In this document: positions 1 through 8,470 of the stretch, piece by piece
Layout: every line of letters starts with the position of its first letter
Position numbering within the stretch: the first letter of the stretch is position 1
Assembly (NCBI GenBank): GCA_023451735.1
Contig: JAEXYH010000071.1
Location: forward strand, 124,001-188,000
DNA from: Pseudomonadota bacterium
GTDB taxonomy: Bacteria; Pseudomonadota; Alphaproteobacteria; Rhizobiales; Rhizobiaceae
Length of the DNA stretch: 64,000 nucleotides
Direction: 5' to 3'
The notes under the pieces: generated by a model
What the model was told of the DNA's origin: nothing
Database searches by the model: none
The model's input: only the letters and a program-made list of their open reading frames with translations
Made by a program: the position numbers and the translations under genes

Positions 1-266
1 CGGTCGAGGGGCGTGAGACGGGACAGGTTAGGGTTTCGGCATTGGCGACGGGTGAAGGGGTCTCGATCTGCGTGGCGGATAATGGTCCGGGTATTGCGCC
101 GGACATTCTCGCCGAACTGTTCCAGCCGTTCAACTCTTCCAAGGACAAGGGACTTGGGCTTGGGCTCGTCATCTGCAAGGACATCGTGGCGGACTATGGC
201 GGCCAGCTTGATGTCGAGACGGGTGACGCAGGAACCCGATTTACCGTTCATCTGAAGAGAGCCTGA
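1..266 (+). CDS. dctB: DctB-type sensor histidine kinase, C-terminal end (partial)
   Basis: The reading frame is already open at the window edge (first full codon at base 3), so only about the last 87 residues are present. They are the end of a GHKL ATPase domain: an N/G1-type box (ADNGPGI) is followed by a G2 box (GLGLGLVICKDIV). This is the ATP-binding half of a histidine kinase. The stop lies 3 bases before the start of a DctD-like regulator, and this dctB-dctD arrangement is the classic pair sensing C4-dicarboxylates. The assignment to DctB rests on that neighbour, because the periplasmic sensor part lies outside the window. Another NtrB-like kinase paired with a DctD-type regulator remains possible. 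Confidence 0.8.
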   Translation, partial: VEGRETGQVRVSALATGEGVSICVADNGPGIAPDILAELFQPFNSSKDKGLGLGLVICKDIVADYGGQLDVETGDAGTRFTVHLKRA

Positions 267-269
267 GCA

Positions 270-1622
270 ATGACCGCAGCCGTGCCCGTTTTTCTTATCG
301 ATGACGACAAGGATCTGCTGAAGGCGACAGCCCAGACGTTGAGCCTTGCCGGTTTCGACGTCCGGCCGTTTCCGTCCGGTAACGAGGCGCTCTCCCAACT
401 GGATGACAGCTTTCCGGGTGTGGTCGTTTCGGATATCCGCATGCCGGGACTGGACGGATTGCAGCTTTTCGACCGGATCTCGGGCTTCGACCGCGAGTTG
501 CCGGTCATCCTGATGACCGGTCATGGCGATATACCGATGGCGGTGAAGGCGATCCAAAGCGGGGTTTATGACTTCATTGCCAAGCCGTTTGCGACCGAGC
601 GTTTGATACAATGCGTCAGGCATGCCGCGGAAAAGCGCGGTCTCGTCATGGAGAACCGACGGCTGCGTAATATCGGGGCGGAAGCTGACGAAGGCCTGCC
701 GTTGATCGGTCAGGCGCCTGTCATGGAGCGGTTGCGCCATATGCTGCGCCAGATCGCCGATACCGATGTAGACGTGCTGGTGACGGGGGAAACGGGCAGC
801 GGCAAGGAAGTCGTGGCGAGCATTCTCCATTCATGGAGCAGGCGAGCGGCCGGCAATTTCGTTGCGCTGAACTGCGGTGCGCTGCCGGAGCAGGTGATTG
901 AAAGCGAACTCTTCGGCCATGAAGCCGGAGCATTTACAGGGGCGCAGAAGAAAAGGGTCGGCCGTATCGAGCATTCGAGCGGTGGGACGCTGTTTCTCGA
1001 CGAGATCGAAAGCATGCCGCTCTCTACGCAGGTGCAGATGCTTCGGGTTCTGGAAATGCGCGAGGTTACGCCGCTCGGGACCAACGAGGTGCGCCCTGTC
1101 GATCTGCGCGTCGTGGCGGCCTCCAAGGTCGATCTCGGCCATCCAGATCAGCGGGCGATTTTTCGCGAAGACCTTTATTACCGGCTGAACGTGGTGACGC
1201 TGACGATCCCGCCGCTGAGGGAGAGGCGGGAGGACATTCCGCTTCTGTTCAATTATTTCGCCAGAAAGGCCGGGCAGCGTTTTGGCCGCGAGGTTTCAGA
1301 CCTGCCGCGCCAGGTCGTCGATCATTTGAGGGATCATTCGTGGCCCGGCAATGTGCGCGAGCTCTCCCATTATGCCGAACGATTCGTTCTTGGTCTCGAA
1401 AGTTTTCCGCCAGCATCGGCGCAGCAAGCAAAAAACGTTGATGGCGCAGGCCTGCCCGAGCGGCTGGAGCGGTTCGAGGCGGATATCATTCGCGAAACAC
1501 TGACCGAATTCGGCGGCGATGTTCAGCAGACGATCGCAGCGCTCGGGATCCCGCGCAAGACATTTTACGACAAGCTTCAACGTCACGGAATTGTTCGAAG
1601 CGACTATGCAGAACGGCGTTGA
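270..1622 (+). CDS. dctD: DctD-type sigma-54-dependent response regulator
   Basis: The 450-residue protein is an NtrC-family activator. It has an N-terminal receiver (acidic residues DDD at 11-13, predicted phospho-acceptor D55 in SDIRMPG), then a central AAA+ domain with Walker A GETGSGKE and an intact GAFTGA loop that contacts sigma-54. A Fis-type helix-turn-helix sits at the C-terminus (GDVQQTIAALGIPRKTFYDK). Length and order match DctD (about 448 residues), which switches on dicarboxylate transport genes such as dctA when phosphorylated by DctB. The start follows the kinase stop after 3 bases, so the two are co-translated. dctA is not in the window. The precise signal is inferred from family and context. 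Confidence 0.88.
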   Translation: MTAAVPVFLIDDDKDLLKATAQTLSLAGFDVRPFPSGNEALSQLDDSFPGVVVSDIRMPGLDGLQLFDRISGFDRELPVILMTGHGDIPMAVKAIQSGVYDFIAKPFATERLIQCVRHAAEKRGLVMENRRLRNIGAEADEGLPLIGQAPVMERLRHMLRQIADTDVDVLVTGETGSGKEVVASILHSWSRRAAGNFVALNCGALPEQVIESELFGHEAGAFTGAQKKRVGRIEHSSGGTLFLDEIESMPLSTQVQMLRVLEMREVTPLGTNEVRPVDLRVVAASKVDLGHPDQRAIFREDLYYRLNVVTLTIPPLRERREDIPLLFNYFARKAGQRFGREVSDLPRQVVDHLRDHSWPGNVRELSHYAERFVLGLESFPPASAQQAKNVDGAGLPERLERFEADIIRETLTEFGGDVQQTIAALGIPRKTFYDKLQRHGIVRSDYAERR

Positions 1623-1795
1623 AGCCATTGTAAATGCTTGGCTTTCTCGATGTTGCCCGGCCGTGCAAAAGCGACGTATCATCTTCGCTCGCTCTAAAAT
1701 GGTGCGGAAAAGACCGGTTGCGGAAACACCTGGTTAAGGTTTTCTTTTTATTAACAGGGACCGGTGTGATCACGTTATTTGATGGTTTCGCGTAC

Positions 1796-4372
1796 ATGCA
1801 TTTTCCGCCTTCCCGCAAAGACATTTCCCCAATCGAAGACGCCAATTGGAGTGACGAACAGGAGTTCGTTGCCGCCAATGACGCCGAGCAACCCCTGCCG
1901 TTGCCGGAGCCGATACCGGCGGTCGAGCTGGACCCCGAAAAGCTTCCGACCTGGCAGCGCGCGTTCATCCTCGCGCCCAATGTGCGGTTTACCCGCACGC
2001 CGGGCCGCGGCCCTGCCAAGCAGGAGTTAGACAGGGGTGAGATGCTAAACGCCGATCAGGCAGGCGAAATCCCGCATGTCGTTCCCGTGAGCGTAGCGCA
2101 GGGTCCGCTGCCGACCGCCACTTCCATGCCCGTGGGCCAGCCGGCTCCACATCATATAATTACAGGTTCCCAAGTGACTAATCTCCAGCGCCGCATCGGC
2201 CAGGCATTCGCGTCGACTGCAGCTGCCACTTCCACTTCCGTTTCACAGCCTATCGAGGCGGCCATCCAACGGGTCGTCGAGCAGCCGCTCTACCGCCAGT
2301 CGGTCGCTACAGCCCAAACGGCAGCCTCGGCGTCAGTCTTGACGGCGCCAGAAAGCACAGCTGCGCAAAACGTATCGGCCCGTCGCGTAACCTCCATCCC
2401 GGACCATCTCATCTGGGAGATGATGAGCCTCGGTGCTTCCGAAAATGTCGAGCAGAAAGCCACGCCGCGCGCGCTTGCCGCGCCTCAATTCGTGCCGACG
2501 CCGGTTCCGGCGGCCCTTTCTCCTTCCGTTACAAGGTTTGTGCCGCCGGCTCCCATGCCGGTCAAAGAGCCCGTTCAGATTGGCGCGCCTCCTGCCGTCC
2601 CTGAAATGGCCCCGGAGGTTCCTTCCGCGATCCATCTCTATCGCCAGATCGCAACCCGTCATCCGATGGTGGCCCCGGTACAGGCTGAACAGCCGCAGTG
2701 GCCGGTTGCTGTTCCTCAAATGGCGGCAGAGCCTGAAGTTGTCCCTTCCGCTCCGATCATCGAGGCAGTCGAACAGCCTGTGGCAACGCCGGTCGTGCGC
2801 AAGCCGCGTGTGCTGCAATTTGCCGAGGACTACACCTTCCCGGATATCGACCTTCTGCAGCCGGCAGCGCCGCGCGAAGAGCAGACGATGAGCCAGGAAG
2901 CGCTGGAACAGAGCGCCGGATTGCTGGAGAGCATTCTTGAAGATTTTGGCGTCAAGGGCGAGATCATCGACGTTCGCCCCGGTCCGGTCGTGACGCTTTA
3001 TGAATTTGCTCCGGCTCCGGGCGTAAAATCGTCCCGCGTCATGAACCTGTCGGATGATATCGCCCGGTCGATGTCGGCGCTGTCGGCCCGCGTTGCCGTC
3101 ATTCCCGGCCGTAACGTCATCGGCATCGAATTGCCGAATGTCGAGCGCGAGACCGTTTATCTGCGCGAACTGGTGGAGAGCAACTCTTATATCGGTACCG
3201 ACTACCGCCTGCCGCTCTGCCTCGGTAAGACGATCGGCGGTGAACCGGTGATCGCTGAACTTGCCAAGATGCCGCATCTTCTTGTCGCCGGTACCACCGG
3301 TTCGGGCAAGTCGGTTGCCATCAACACGATGATCCTGTCGCTGCTCTACCATCTTCGCCCGGAAGAGTGCCGGTTGATCATGGTCGACCCGAAGATGCTG
3401 GAACTCTCCGTCTATGATGGCATTCCGCACCTGCTGACGCCGGTTGTCACTGATCCGAAAAAGGCCGTTCTGGCGCTGAAATGGGCCGTTCGCGAGATGG
3501 AAGAGCGTTATCGCAAGATGTCGCGCCTGAATGTTCGCAATATCGACGGTTTCAATGCCCGTGTTGCAGAGGCGCGTAACAAAGGTGAGACGATCATGAT
3601 CAGCGTGCCGGTCGGCTTCGACCGCAGCACCGGCGAGCAGATTTTTGAAGAACAGGCTCTCGATCTGACAGCATTGCCTTACATCGTCGTCATCGTCGAC
3701 GAGATGGCCGATCTGATGATGGTCGCCGGCAAGGAGATCGAAGGCGCGATCCAGCGTCTTGCGCAGATGGCACGGGCAGCAGGCATCCACCTGATCATGG
3801 CGACACAGCGTCCGTCCGTCGATGTCATCACCGGCACGATCAAGGCGAACTTCCCGACGCGCATCTCCTTCCAGGTGACGTCGAAGATCGACAGCCGCAC
3901 GATTCTGGGCGAGCAAGGTGCAGAACACCTTCTCGGCCAAGGCGACATGCTGCACATGAAGGGTGGCGGGCGGATTGCCCGTGTTCACGGCCCGTTTGTT
4001 TCGGATTACGAAGTAGAAAAGGTTGTTGCGCATCTGAAGACGCAGGGCCAGCCTTCCTATCTCGGTAGCGTTACCGAGGACGAGGAAGAAGATGATATCG
4101 AACAGGAAGAGGATGCAGCCGTCTTCGACCAGACCTCGATGGGTGCGGAAGATAATGGCGATGACCTCTATGAGCGCGCTGTCAAGATCGTCCAGCGCGA
4201 CAAGAAGTGCTCGACTTCGTACATCCAGCGCCGCCTGTCGATCGGCTACAACCGTGCCGCCTCATTGGTGGAACGGATGGAAAAGGAAGGCCTTGTCGGG
4301 GCTCCGAACCATGTCGGCAAGCGCGAAATCCTCGGTCCGCAGCAGGTGCAGCCGCGCACCGGCGAGGAATAA
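1796..4372 (+). CDS. ftsK: FtsK/SpoIIIE-family DNA translocase lacking the membrane domain
   Basis: The C-terminal half is a complete FtsK motor: the alpha/beta translocase domain has Walker A GTTGSGKS (bases about 3291-3314) and Walker B IVVIVDEMADLMM. It is followed by an acidic linker and a winged-helix gamma domain (about bases 4165-4350) that in FtsK reads KOPS sequences. The N-terminal 350 residues are Pro/Ala/Val-rich, low in complexity, and show no four-helix membrane domain, unlike canonical FtsK. Rhizobia often carry a second, soluble FtsK homologue and this fits that type. The frame is open back to an ATG at 1634, whose extra 54 residues include one hydrophobic stretch. I chose ATG 1796 because the Pro-rich family-like sequence begins there, but neither start has a clear ribosome site. 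A role in chromosome segregation is inferred. Confidence 0.82.
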   Translation: MHFPPSRKDISPIEDANWSDEQEFVAANDAEQPLPLPEPIPAVELDPEKLPTWQRAFILAPNVRFTRTPGRGPAKQELDRGEMLNADQAGEIPHVVPVSVAQGPLPTATSMPVGQPAPHHIITGSQVTNLQRRIGQAFASTAAATSTSVSQPIEAAIQRVVEQPLYRQSVATAQTAASASVLTAPESTAAQNVSARRVTSIPDHLIWEMMSLGASENVEQKATPRALAAPQFVPTPVPAALSPSVTRFVPPAPMPVKEPVQIGAPPAVPEMAPEVPSAIHLYRQIATRHPMVAPVQAEQPQWPVAVPQMAAEPEVVPSAPIIEAVEQPVATPVVRKPRVLQFAEDYTFPDIDLLQPAAPREEQTMSQEALEQSAGLLESILEDFGVKGEIIDVRPGPVVTLYEFAPAPGVKSSRVMNLSDDIARSMSALSARVAVIPGRNVIGIELPNVERETVYLRELVESNSYIGTDYRLPLCLGKTIGGEPVIAELAKMPHLLVAGTTGSGKSVAINTMILSLLYHLRPEECRLIMVDPKMLELSVYDGIPHLLTPVVTDPKKAVLALKWAVREMEERYRKMSRLNVRNIDGFNARVAEARNKGETIMISVPVGFDRSTGEQIFEEQALDLTALPYIVVIVDEMADLMMVAGKEIEGAIQRLAQMARAAGIHLIMATQRPSVDVITGTIKANFPTRISFQVTSKIDSRTILGEQGAEHLLGQGDMLHMKGGGRIARVHGPFVSDYEVEKVVAHLKTQGQPSYLGSVTEDEEEDDIEQEEDAAVFDQTSMGAEDNGDDLYERAVKIVQRDKKCSTSYIQRRLSIGYNRAASLVERMEKEGLVGAPNHVGKREILGPQQVQPRTGEE

Positions 4373-4379
4373 TTTTATG

Positions 4380-4403
4380 GGAAAGCCGCTTAGGCGGCTT
4401 TCC
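4380..4403. terminator. Perfect hairpin between converging ftsK and yehW
   Basis: A 10-bp perfect stem (GGAAAGCCGC / GCGGCTTTCC) with a 4-base loop lies 7 bases after the ftsK stop and contains the stop codon of the converging permease gene. On the minus strand it is followed by an A/T-rich stretch. There is no strong T-run, so it is a plausible but weak bidirectional terminator. Confidence 0.45.
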
Positions 4404-5127
4404 ACTTCATCAGCGATCGTTCGAGCATCGATAAAAGGTCGAAGACGAGAATCGCAAGAGCGGCGACGAGAAGTGCGCCCTGCAGGATGAAGGCGAGGTT
4501 GTTCGACTGCAACCCAGCGATAATGACTTCCCCGAGCGTCTTTGCTGCCACCGTCGAGCCGATCGTGGCCGTGCCGAAACCGATGACGGTGGAGATCTTG
4601 ATACCGCCGACGATCATAGGCAGGCTGAGCGGCAGTTCCACCTGACGGAAAATCTGAAACGGCGTCATGCCGTTGCCCCTGGCGGCGTCGGTGATGTTCT
4701 GCGGTACCGTCGTCAGCGCCGTCATCGTGTTCTCGAAAATCGGCAAAAGCGCATAGAGAAACAGTGCGACCAGCGTTGGCCCGTTGCCGAAACCCATGGC
4801 AGGAACGGCTAGGGCCAGCACTGCTACCGGCGGAAAAGTCTGGCCTATATTCACGACGGTGCGTGCCAGCGGCAGGAACTCGGCGCCGAAGGGGCGGGTG
4901 ACGAGGACCGCCAAGGCCACGGCAATCACCGTGGCAAGCAGGGTGGCGAAGAGCACCATGCGCACATGCAGGACCGTCAAGGCCGCAAGGCTGCCTTGGT
5001 TGTAGATTGCCGGCGCATTGTTCTGGACCAACGGCCTGAACACGAAATCGAAACTACCCGGCGAGGCAAGAAAGCCGACCAGCAGAGCCAGAAGAATGAC
5101 ACGGGGAACGAAGCGCAGGAGGCTCAT
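4390..5127 (-). CDS. yehW: Osmoprotectant ABC transporter permease, YehW type
   Basis: The 245-residue protein is all membrane segments plus the binding-protein-dependent permease (EAA-like) loop, seen as DAARGNGMTPFQIFRQVELPLS. It is one of two inner-membrane subunits of a quaternary-amine (glycine betaine/proline betaine class) importer. Its length matches E. coli YehW (243 residues), and the gene order osmF-yehY-yehX-yehW is the same as in E. coli. Its start overlaps the ATPase stop by 4 bases. Substrate is inferred; YehWXYZ systems bind betaine weakly in the known case. Confidence 0.85.
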   Translation of the reverse strand: MSLLRFVPRVILLALLVGFLASPGSFDFVFRPLVQNNAPAIYNQGSLAALTVLHVRMVLFATLLATVIAVALAVLVTRPFGAEFLPLARTVVNIGQTFPPVAVLALAVPAMGFGNGPTLVALFLYALLPIFENTMTALTTVPQNITDAARGNGMTPFQIFRQVELPLSLPMIVGGIKISTVIGFGTATIGSTVAAKTLGEVIIAGLQSNNLAFILQGALLVAALAILVFDLLSMLERSLMKWKAA

Positions 5128-6062
5128 TGCGGCTTGACCGCTTGTGCAAGCAGTGTTTGCAGTTGAACACGGCCGAGCGGCGTTCCGTCGCCAGATACGA
5201 CGGGCAGTGTGTCCGTGCCGCTCCAGATCAGGGCTGCCAGCGCATCTTGCTGTGTTCGTTCGCCACTAATCGGCTCTCCCTCGGCGCTTCCAGCTTCGAC
5301 GACCGAGGCGACGGTATTGAGCGACAGAAGCCGGAACGGGCGATCGAACGTGCCGACAAGCCCTTCGACGAATGGCGTTGCCGGTGCCTTCAACAGATCG
5401 AGCGGGCGGCCGTATTGCAGGAGCTCGCCTTTGTCCATCACGGCGATCGTGTCGCCCAGATGAAAGGCCTCGTTGATGTCGTGGGTGACGATGACGATGG
5501 TTGTGCCGAACCGCTTCTGGATGGCCAGAAGCTCGTCTTGGGCTGTTTTTCTGAGAACAGGGTCCAATGCACCGAAAGGTTCGTCCATCAGCAGGATTTT
5601 AGGTTCTGCGGCAAGCGCGCGGGCGACGCCCACGCGCTGCTGCTGGCCGCCGGAGAGCTGATGCGGATACCGCCCGGCGAAAACGGCCGGATCAAGCTGG
5701 AAGAGATCGAGCAGTTCGGCGATCTTGGCATCCACCCGGGCCTTCTCCCATTTGAGCAGGCGCGGCACGGTCGCTATGTTGTCGGCCACCGTGCGATGGG
5801 GGAAAAGGCCGTGGCCCTGGATAGCATAGCCGATCCGCCGTCTGAGTTCGTGACCGGGAATGTTTCGCGTATCCTCTCCGCCGACCAGGATCGTACCTTC
5901 GTCCTGGAAAACGAGCTGGTTGATCATCCGAAGAAGTGTCGTCTTGCCGGAGCCTGACGTGCCAACGAGGACGGCGATCGTGCCTTCGGGAACGGAGAAG
6001 GATACGTTGTCGACGACGGCCTTGCCGCCATAACGTTTTGTAACGGACTGGATGTCGATCAA
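5124..6062 (-). CDS. yehX: Osmoprotectant ABC transporter ATP-binding protein, YehX type
   Basis: The 312-residue ABC ATPase has Walker A GTSGSGKT at residues 34-41, the signature LSGGQQQR, and Walker B ILLMDEP. Residues about 245-305 form a CBS-like tail (ending in LPVVSGDGTPLGRVQLQTLL), as in OpuCA/YehX proteins where the domain is linked to osmotic or nucleotide control. It overlaps both flanking genes by 4 bases, indicating one operon. It energises uptake through the YehY and YehW permeases. Confidence 0.88.
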   Translation of the reverse strand: MIDIQSVTKRYGGKAVVDNVSFSVPEGTIAVLVGTSGSGKTTLLRMINQLVFQDEGTILVGGEDTRNIPGHELRRRIGYAIQGHGLFPHRTVADNIATVPRLLKWEKARVDAKIAELLDLFQLDPAVFAGRYPHQLSGGQQQRVGVARALAAEPKILLMDEPFGALDPVLRKTAQDELLAIQKRFGTTIVIVTHDINEAFHLGDTIAVMDKGELLQYGRPLDLLKAPATPFVEGLVGTFDRPFRLLSLNTVASVVEAGSAEGEPISGERTQQDALAALIWSGTDTLPVVSGDGTPLGRVQLQTLLAQAVKPQ

Positions 6063-7225
6063 GCGGAACGGGCCTCCGTGCCGGGAGTGGTGCTGAAATC
6101 CACCAATGCGTCGAGAACAATGGCGGCGACGAAGGACATGGCAACGGTTGGGAGTGCGCCGAGCAAGACGAGATCCATCGCCGACTGGCCAAGACCCTGG
6201 AAAACGAAGACCCCCATGCCGCCGCCGCCAATCAGCGCCGCGATCGTCGCCATGCCGATATTTTGGATAAGCACGATGCGTATCGCGGCAAGCAGGCTCG
6301 GGAAGGTCAGCGGAAATTCGATCGAGACGAGCCGCTGCAGGTCTGTCATGCCGGCCCCTCGGGCAGCATCATTGGCTTCGCGCGGTACGTTTTTGAGGCC
6401 AGCGACGGTATTGGCGACGACAGGCAGGAGCGAATAGAGAACAAGCGCGACGAATGCCGGTGCCGAGCCGATACCGGATATTCCGATCGCAGAGGCGCCG
6501 GGTACATTGGCTGCAACCCAGCCAAGCGGCAGGATCAGCAGGCCGAACAGTGCGATCGAGGGAATGGTCTGCAGGATGTTGAGCGTGTTGAGTGCCGCAG
6601 AACGCAACCAGCCTATACGATGGCTGACGACGCCGAGCGGCAGGCCGATGATAAAGGCCAGAAACATGGAGCCGAGCGCCAGCATCGCATGCCGCGACAT
6701 CTCGGCCCAGAAGGCATCGGCGCGGTTGGTGTATTCCTTCATCACTGAAATATCAGAGAGAATCCCGGATGCGAATATGCCGCCAATGGCTGCGGCTGCG
6801 ATGACAAGCAGTAACAGCCGGGCAGCCGGCGAGAGCTTGAGTTTCGCCACTACATCCACGAAGGCAAGCGAGAGGCTGACAAGCAGAAGCCAGAAGCCCG
6901 AGCCGGGTGATGCGCGTGCATAGGCATTGCCTGGCGGAAGCCCGGCATGTGCCGCCCCGCCGAGTGCGAGGACAACGGCAAGCAGCGCTGCCGTGGCGAT
7001 TGCCGCTCTTGCCGGAAGCGGCAGGCGAACAAGGAGACAGAGCGCGGCGATCACCATTGCAGCGGCCAATGCGATGCCGCTGCCGGTCGGGAGTGCTTCG
7101 ATCAGCGAACGTCCCTGCCCCTGCAGGATACGGTTCGGCTTGATCACGATGAAGGGCAGGGCAAAGGTCGATACGAGGATGAGAGCGGCCATCAGCACGC
7201 CCGTCTTTTCCAGTTCTCTCCGCAA
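6059..7225 (-). CDS. yehY: Osmoprotectant ABC transporter large permease, YehY type
   Basis: The 388-residue membrane protein carries an extra N-terminal set of hydrophobic helices (about residues 1-145) before the usual permease core with its DAARGAGMTDLQRLVSIEFPL loop. This large form matches YehY (385 residues) rather than a standard OpuCB/ProW permease, and it is the main reason for naming the system osmF-yehYXW. It starts 39 bases after the binding-protein stop, and its stop overlaps the ATPase start by 4 bases. Confidence 0.85.
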   Translation of the reverse strand: MRRELEKTGVLMAALILVSTFALPFIVIKPNRILQGQGRSLIEALPTGSGIALAAAMVIAALCLLVRLPLPARAAIATAALLAVVLALGGAAHAGLPPGNAYARASPGSGFWLLLVSLSLAFVDVVAKLKLSPAARLLLLVIAAAAIGGIFASGILSDISVMKEYTNRADAFWAEMSRHAMLALGSMFLAFIIGLPLGVVSHRIGWLRSAALNTLNILQTIPSIALFGLLILPLGWVAANVPGASAIGISGIGSAPAFVALVLYSLLPVVANTVAGLKNVPREANDAARGAGMTDLQRLVSIEFPLTFPSLLAAIRIVLIQNIGMATIAALIGGGGMGVFVFQGLGQSAMDLVLLGALPTVAMSFVAAIVLDALVDFSTTPGTEARSA

Positions 7226-7264
7226 GCCGCTGCCCTTTCTTTCCGTGTTAATGTCCGGCCGGAT

Positions 7265-8176
7265 TTACTTGAGGAAACCGTTCTTTTTCAGAAAGTCCTC
7301 GGCAACGGTGTTGGCCGGCTCGCCGCCGACCTGAACGCGGCCGTTCAAATCCTGAAGCGTCACGAGGTCGAGTTTCTCGAAGACGGGCTTCAGCAGTTCG
7401 GCGATCTTCGGGTTCTTCTCGAGCGTCGCCTGCCGGATGATCGGGGCCGGCTGATAGACCGGCTGCACCTTCTTGTCATCATCGAGTACGACGAGTCCGG
7501 AAGGGGCGATGCCGCCATCGGTGCCGTAGACCATGGCTGCGTTGGCACCATTCGTCTGATTGGCTGCCGCCGCGATCGTTGCTGCGGTATCGCCGCCCGA
7601 AAGCGTGATCAACTGTTCCGGTGTGAGCTTGAAACCGTAGGTGGTCTGGAAGGCGGGAAGGGCAGCTGCGGAATTGACGAATTCGGACGACGCGGCAAGT
7701 ACGATCTTGCCGCCGCCGGCGATGAACTTGCCGAAGTCGCTAAGAGTCTTGAGGTTGTTTTCCTGTGCGATATCCTGGCGAACGGCGATGCCCCAGGTGT
7801 TGTTGGCGGGCGAGGGCGTGAGCCAGACGATCTTGTTGGCGTCCAGATCCAGTTTCTTCACTGTCTCATAAGCCTGTGTCGCATCCTTCCAAGCCGGATC
7901 GTCAGCCTTTTCGAAAAAGAACGCGCCGTTGCCGGTATATTCCGGATAGATATCGATCTCGCCAGCTGTAATCGCCTTACGCAGGACCGGCGTGGCACCG
8001 AGTTGAATGCGGTTGGTCGCCTCTATATTGTTCGCTTTCAGGACCGACAGAATGATGTTGCCGAGGACGCCGCCTTCCGTATCGATCTTGGACGAGACGA
8101 CAACCTGTGCCGACGCCGCGGTGGCGGTGAGAGATAAGGCGAGCACAAGGCCCGCAAACTTCGTGGTGAGCGACAT
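7265..8176 (-). CDS. osmF: Osmoprotectant ABC transporter substrate-binding protein, OsmF type
   Basis: This 303-residue OpuAC-type periplasmic binding protein begins with a clear signal peptide (MSLTTKFAGLVLALSLTATA, then ASAQ). The mature part has ITAGEIDIYPEYTGNGAFFF, a landmark of the OsmF/OpuBC group. The frame is open further upstream, but ATG 8176 is preferred. It directly begins the signal peptide and has GGGAAGC just ahead. It is the first gene of the operon and is divergent from fdoG. Predicted role: capture of glycine betaine-like or choline-derived solutes in the periplasm. Confidence 0.87.
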   Translation of the reverse strand: MSLTTKFAGLVLALSLTATAASAQVVVSSKIDTEGGVLGNIILSVLKANNIEATNRIQLGATPVLRKAITAGEIDIYPEYTGNGAFFFEKADDPAWKDATQAYETVKKLDLDANKIVWLTPSPANNTWGIAVRQDIAQENNLKTLSDFGKFIAGGGKIVLAASSEFVNSAAALPAFQTTYGFKLTPEQLITLSGGDTAATIAAAANQTNGANAAMVYGTDGGIAPSGLVVLDDDKKVQPVYQPAPIIRQATLEKNPKIAELLKPVFEKLDLVTLQDLNGRVQVGGEPANTVAEDFLKKNGFLK

Positions 8177-8403
8177 CGGAGCTTCCCTGGATTCCTGGAA
8201 CCGGTCGCAATGCCGGCGCGTTTGAGTGAATGGTTCGGGAGGAAAGCTAGAGCACAGGTCAAAAGTGTCGAGGACGTTTCGTCTACGGAGCATCCGGAAA
8301 CTGGAAAACCTTCGTATTTTTATCGAGTTAAGTCGAATTCTCGCTGCCGGGAACTTGTTTGTCGAAATCCCTCACAATGTCGGCACCCACACCCGCCGTT
8401 AAC

Positions 8404-8431
8404 TTGACATAGGGTCGCTCAGGCATAATGT
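8404..8431 (+). promoter_or_regulatory. Possible sigma-70-type promoter of the fdo-sel operon
   Basis: TTGACA (8404-8409) is followed after 16 bases by TAATGT (8426-8431), 40 bases before the fdoG start. The rest of the 294-base gap between osmF and fdoG shows no other strong element to my eye, and no obvious FNR-type dyad. Confidence 0.4.
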
Positions 8432-8470
8432 CGCACCTAGTTCGTTCTTTAGAATGGAGAAAGATTCACG

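Noticed and set aside
2333..4033. Long minus-strand open frame opposite ftsK
   Set aside because: It is a composition shadow: no ribosome site, no recognisable family, and it lies wholly opposite a strong translocase gene.
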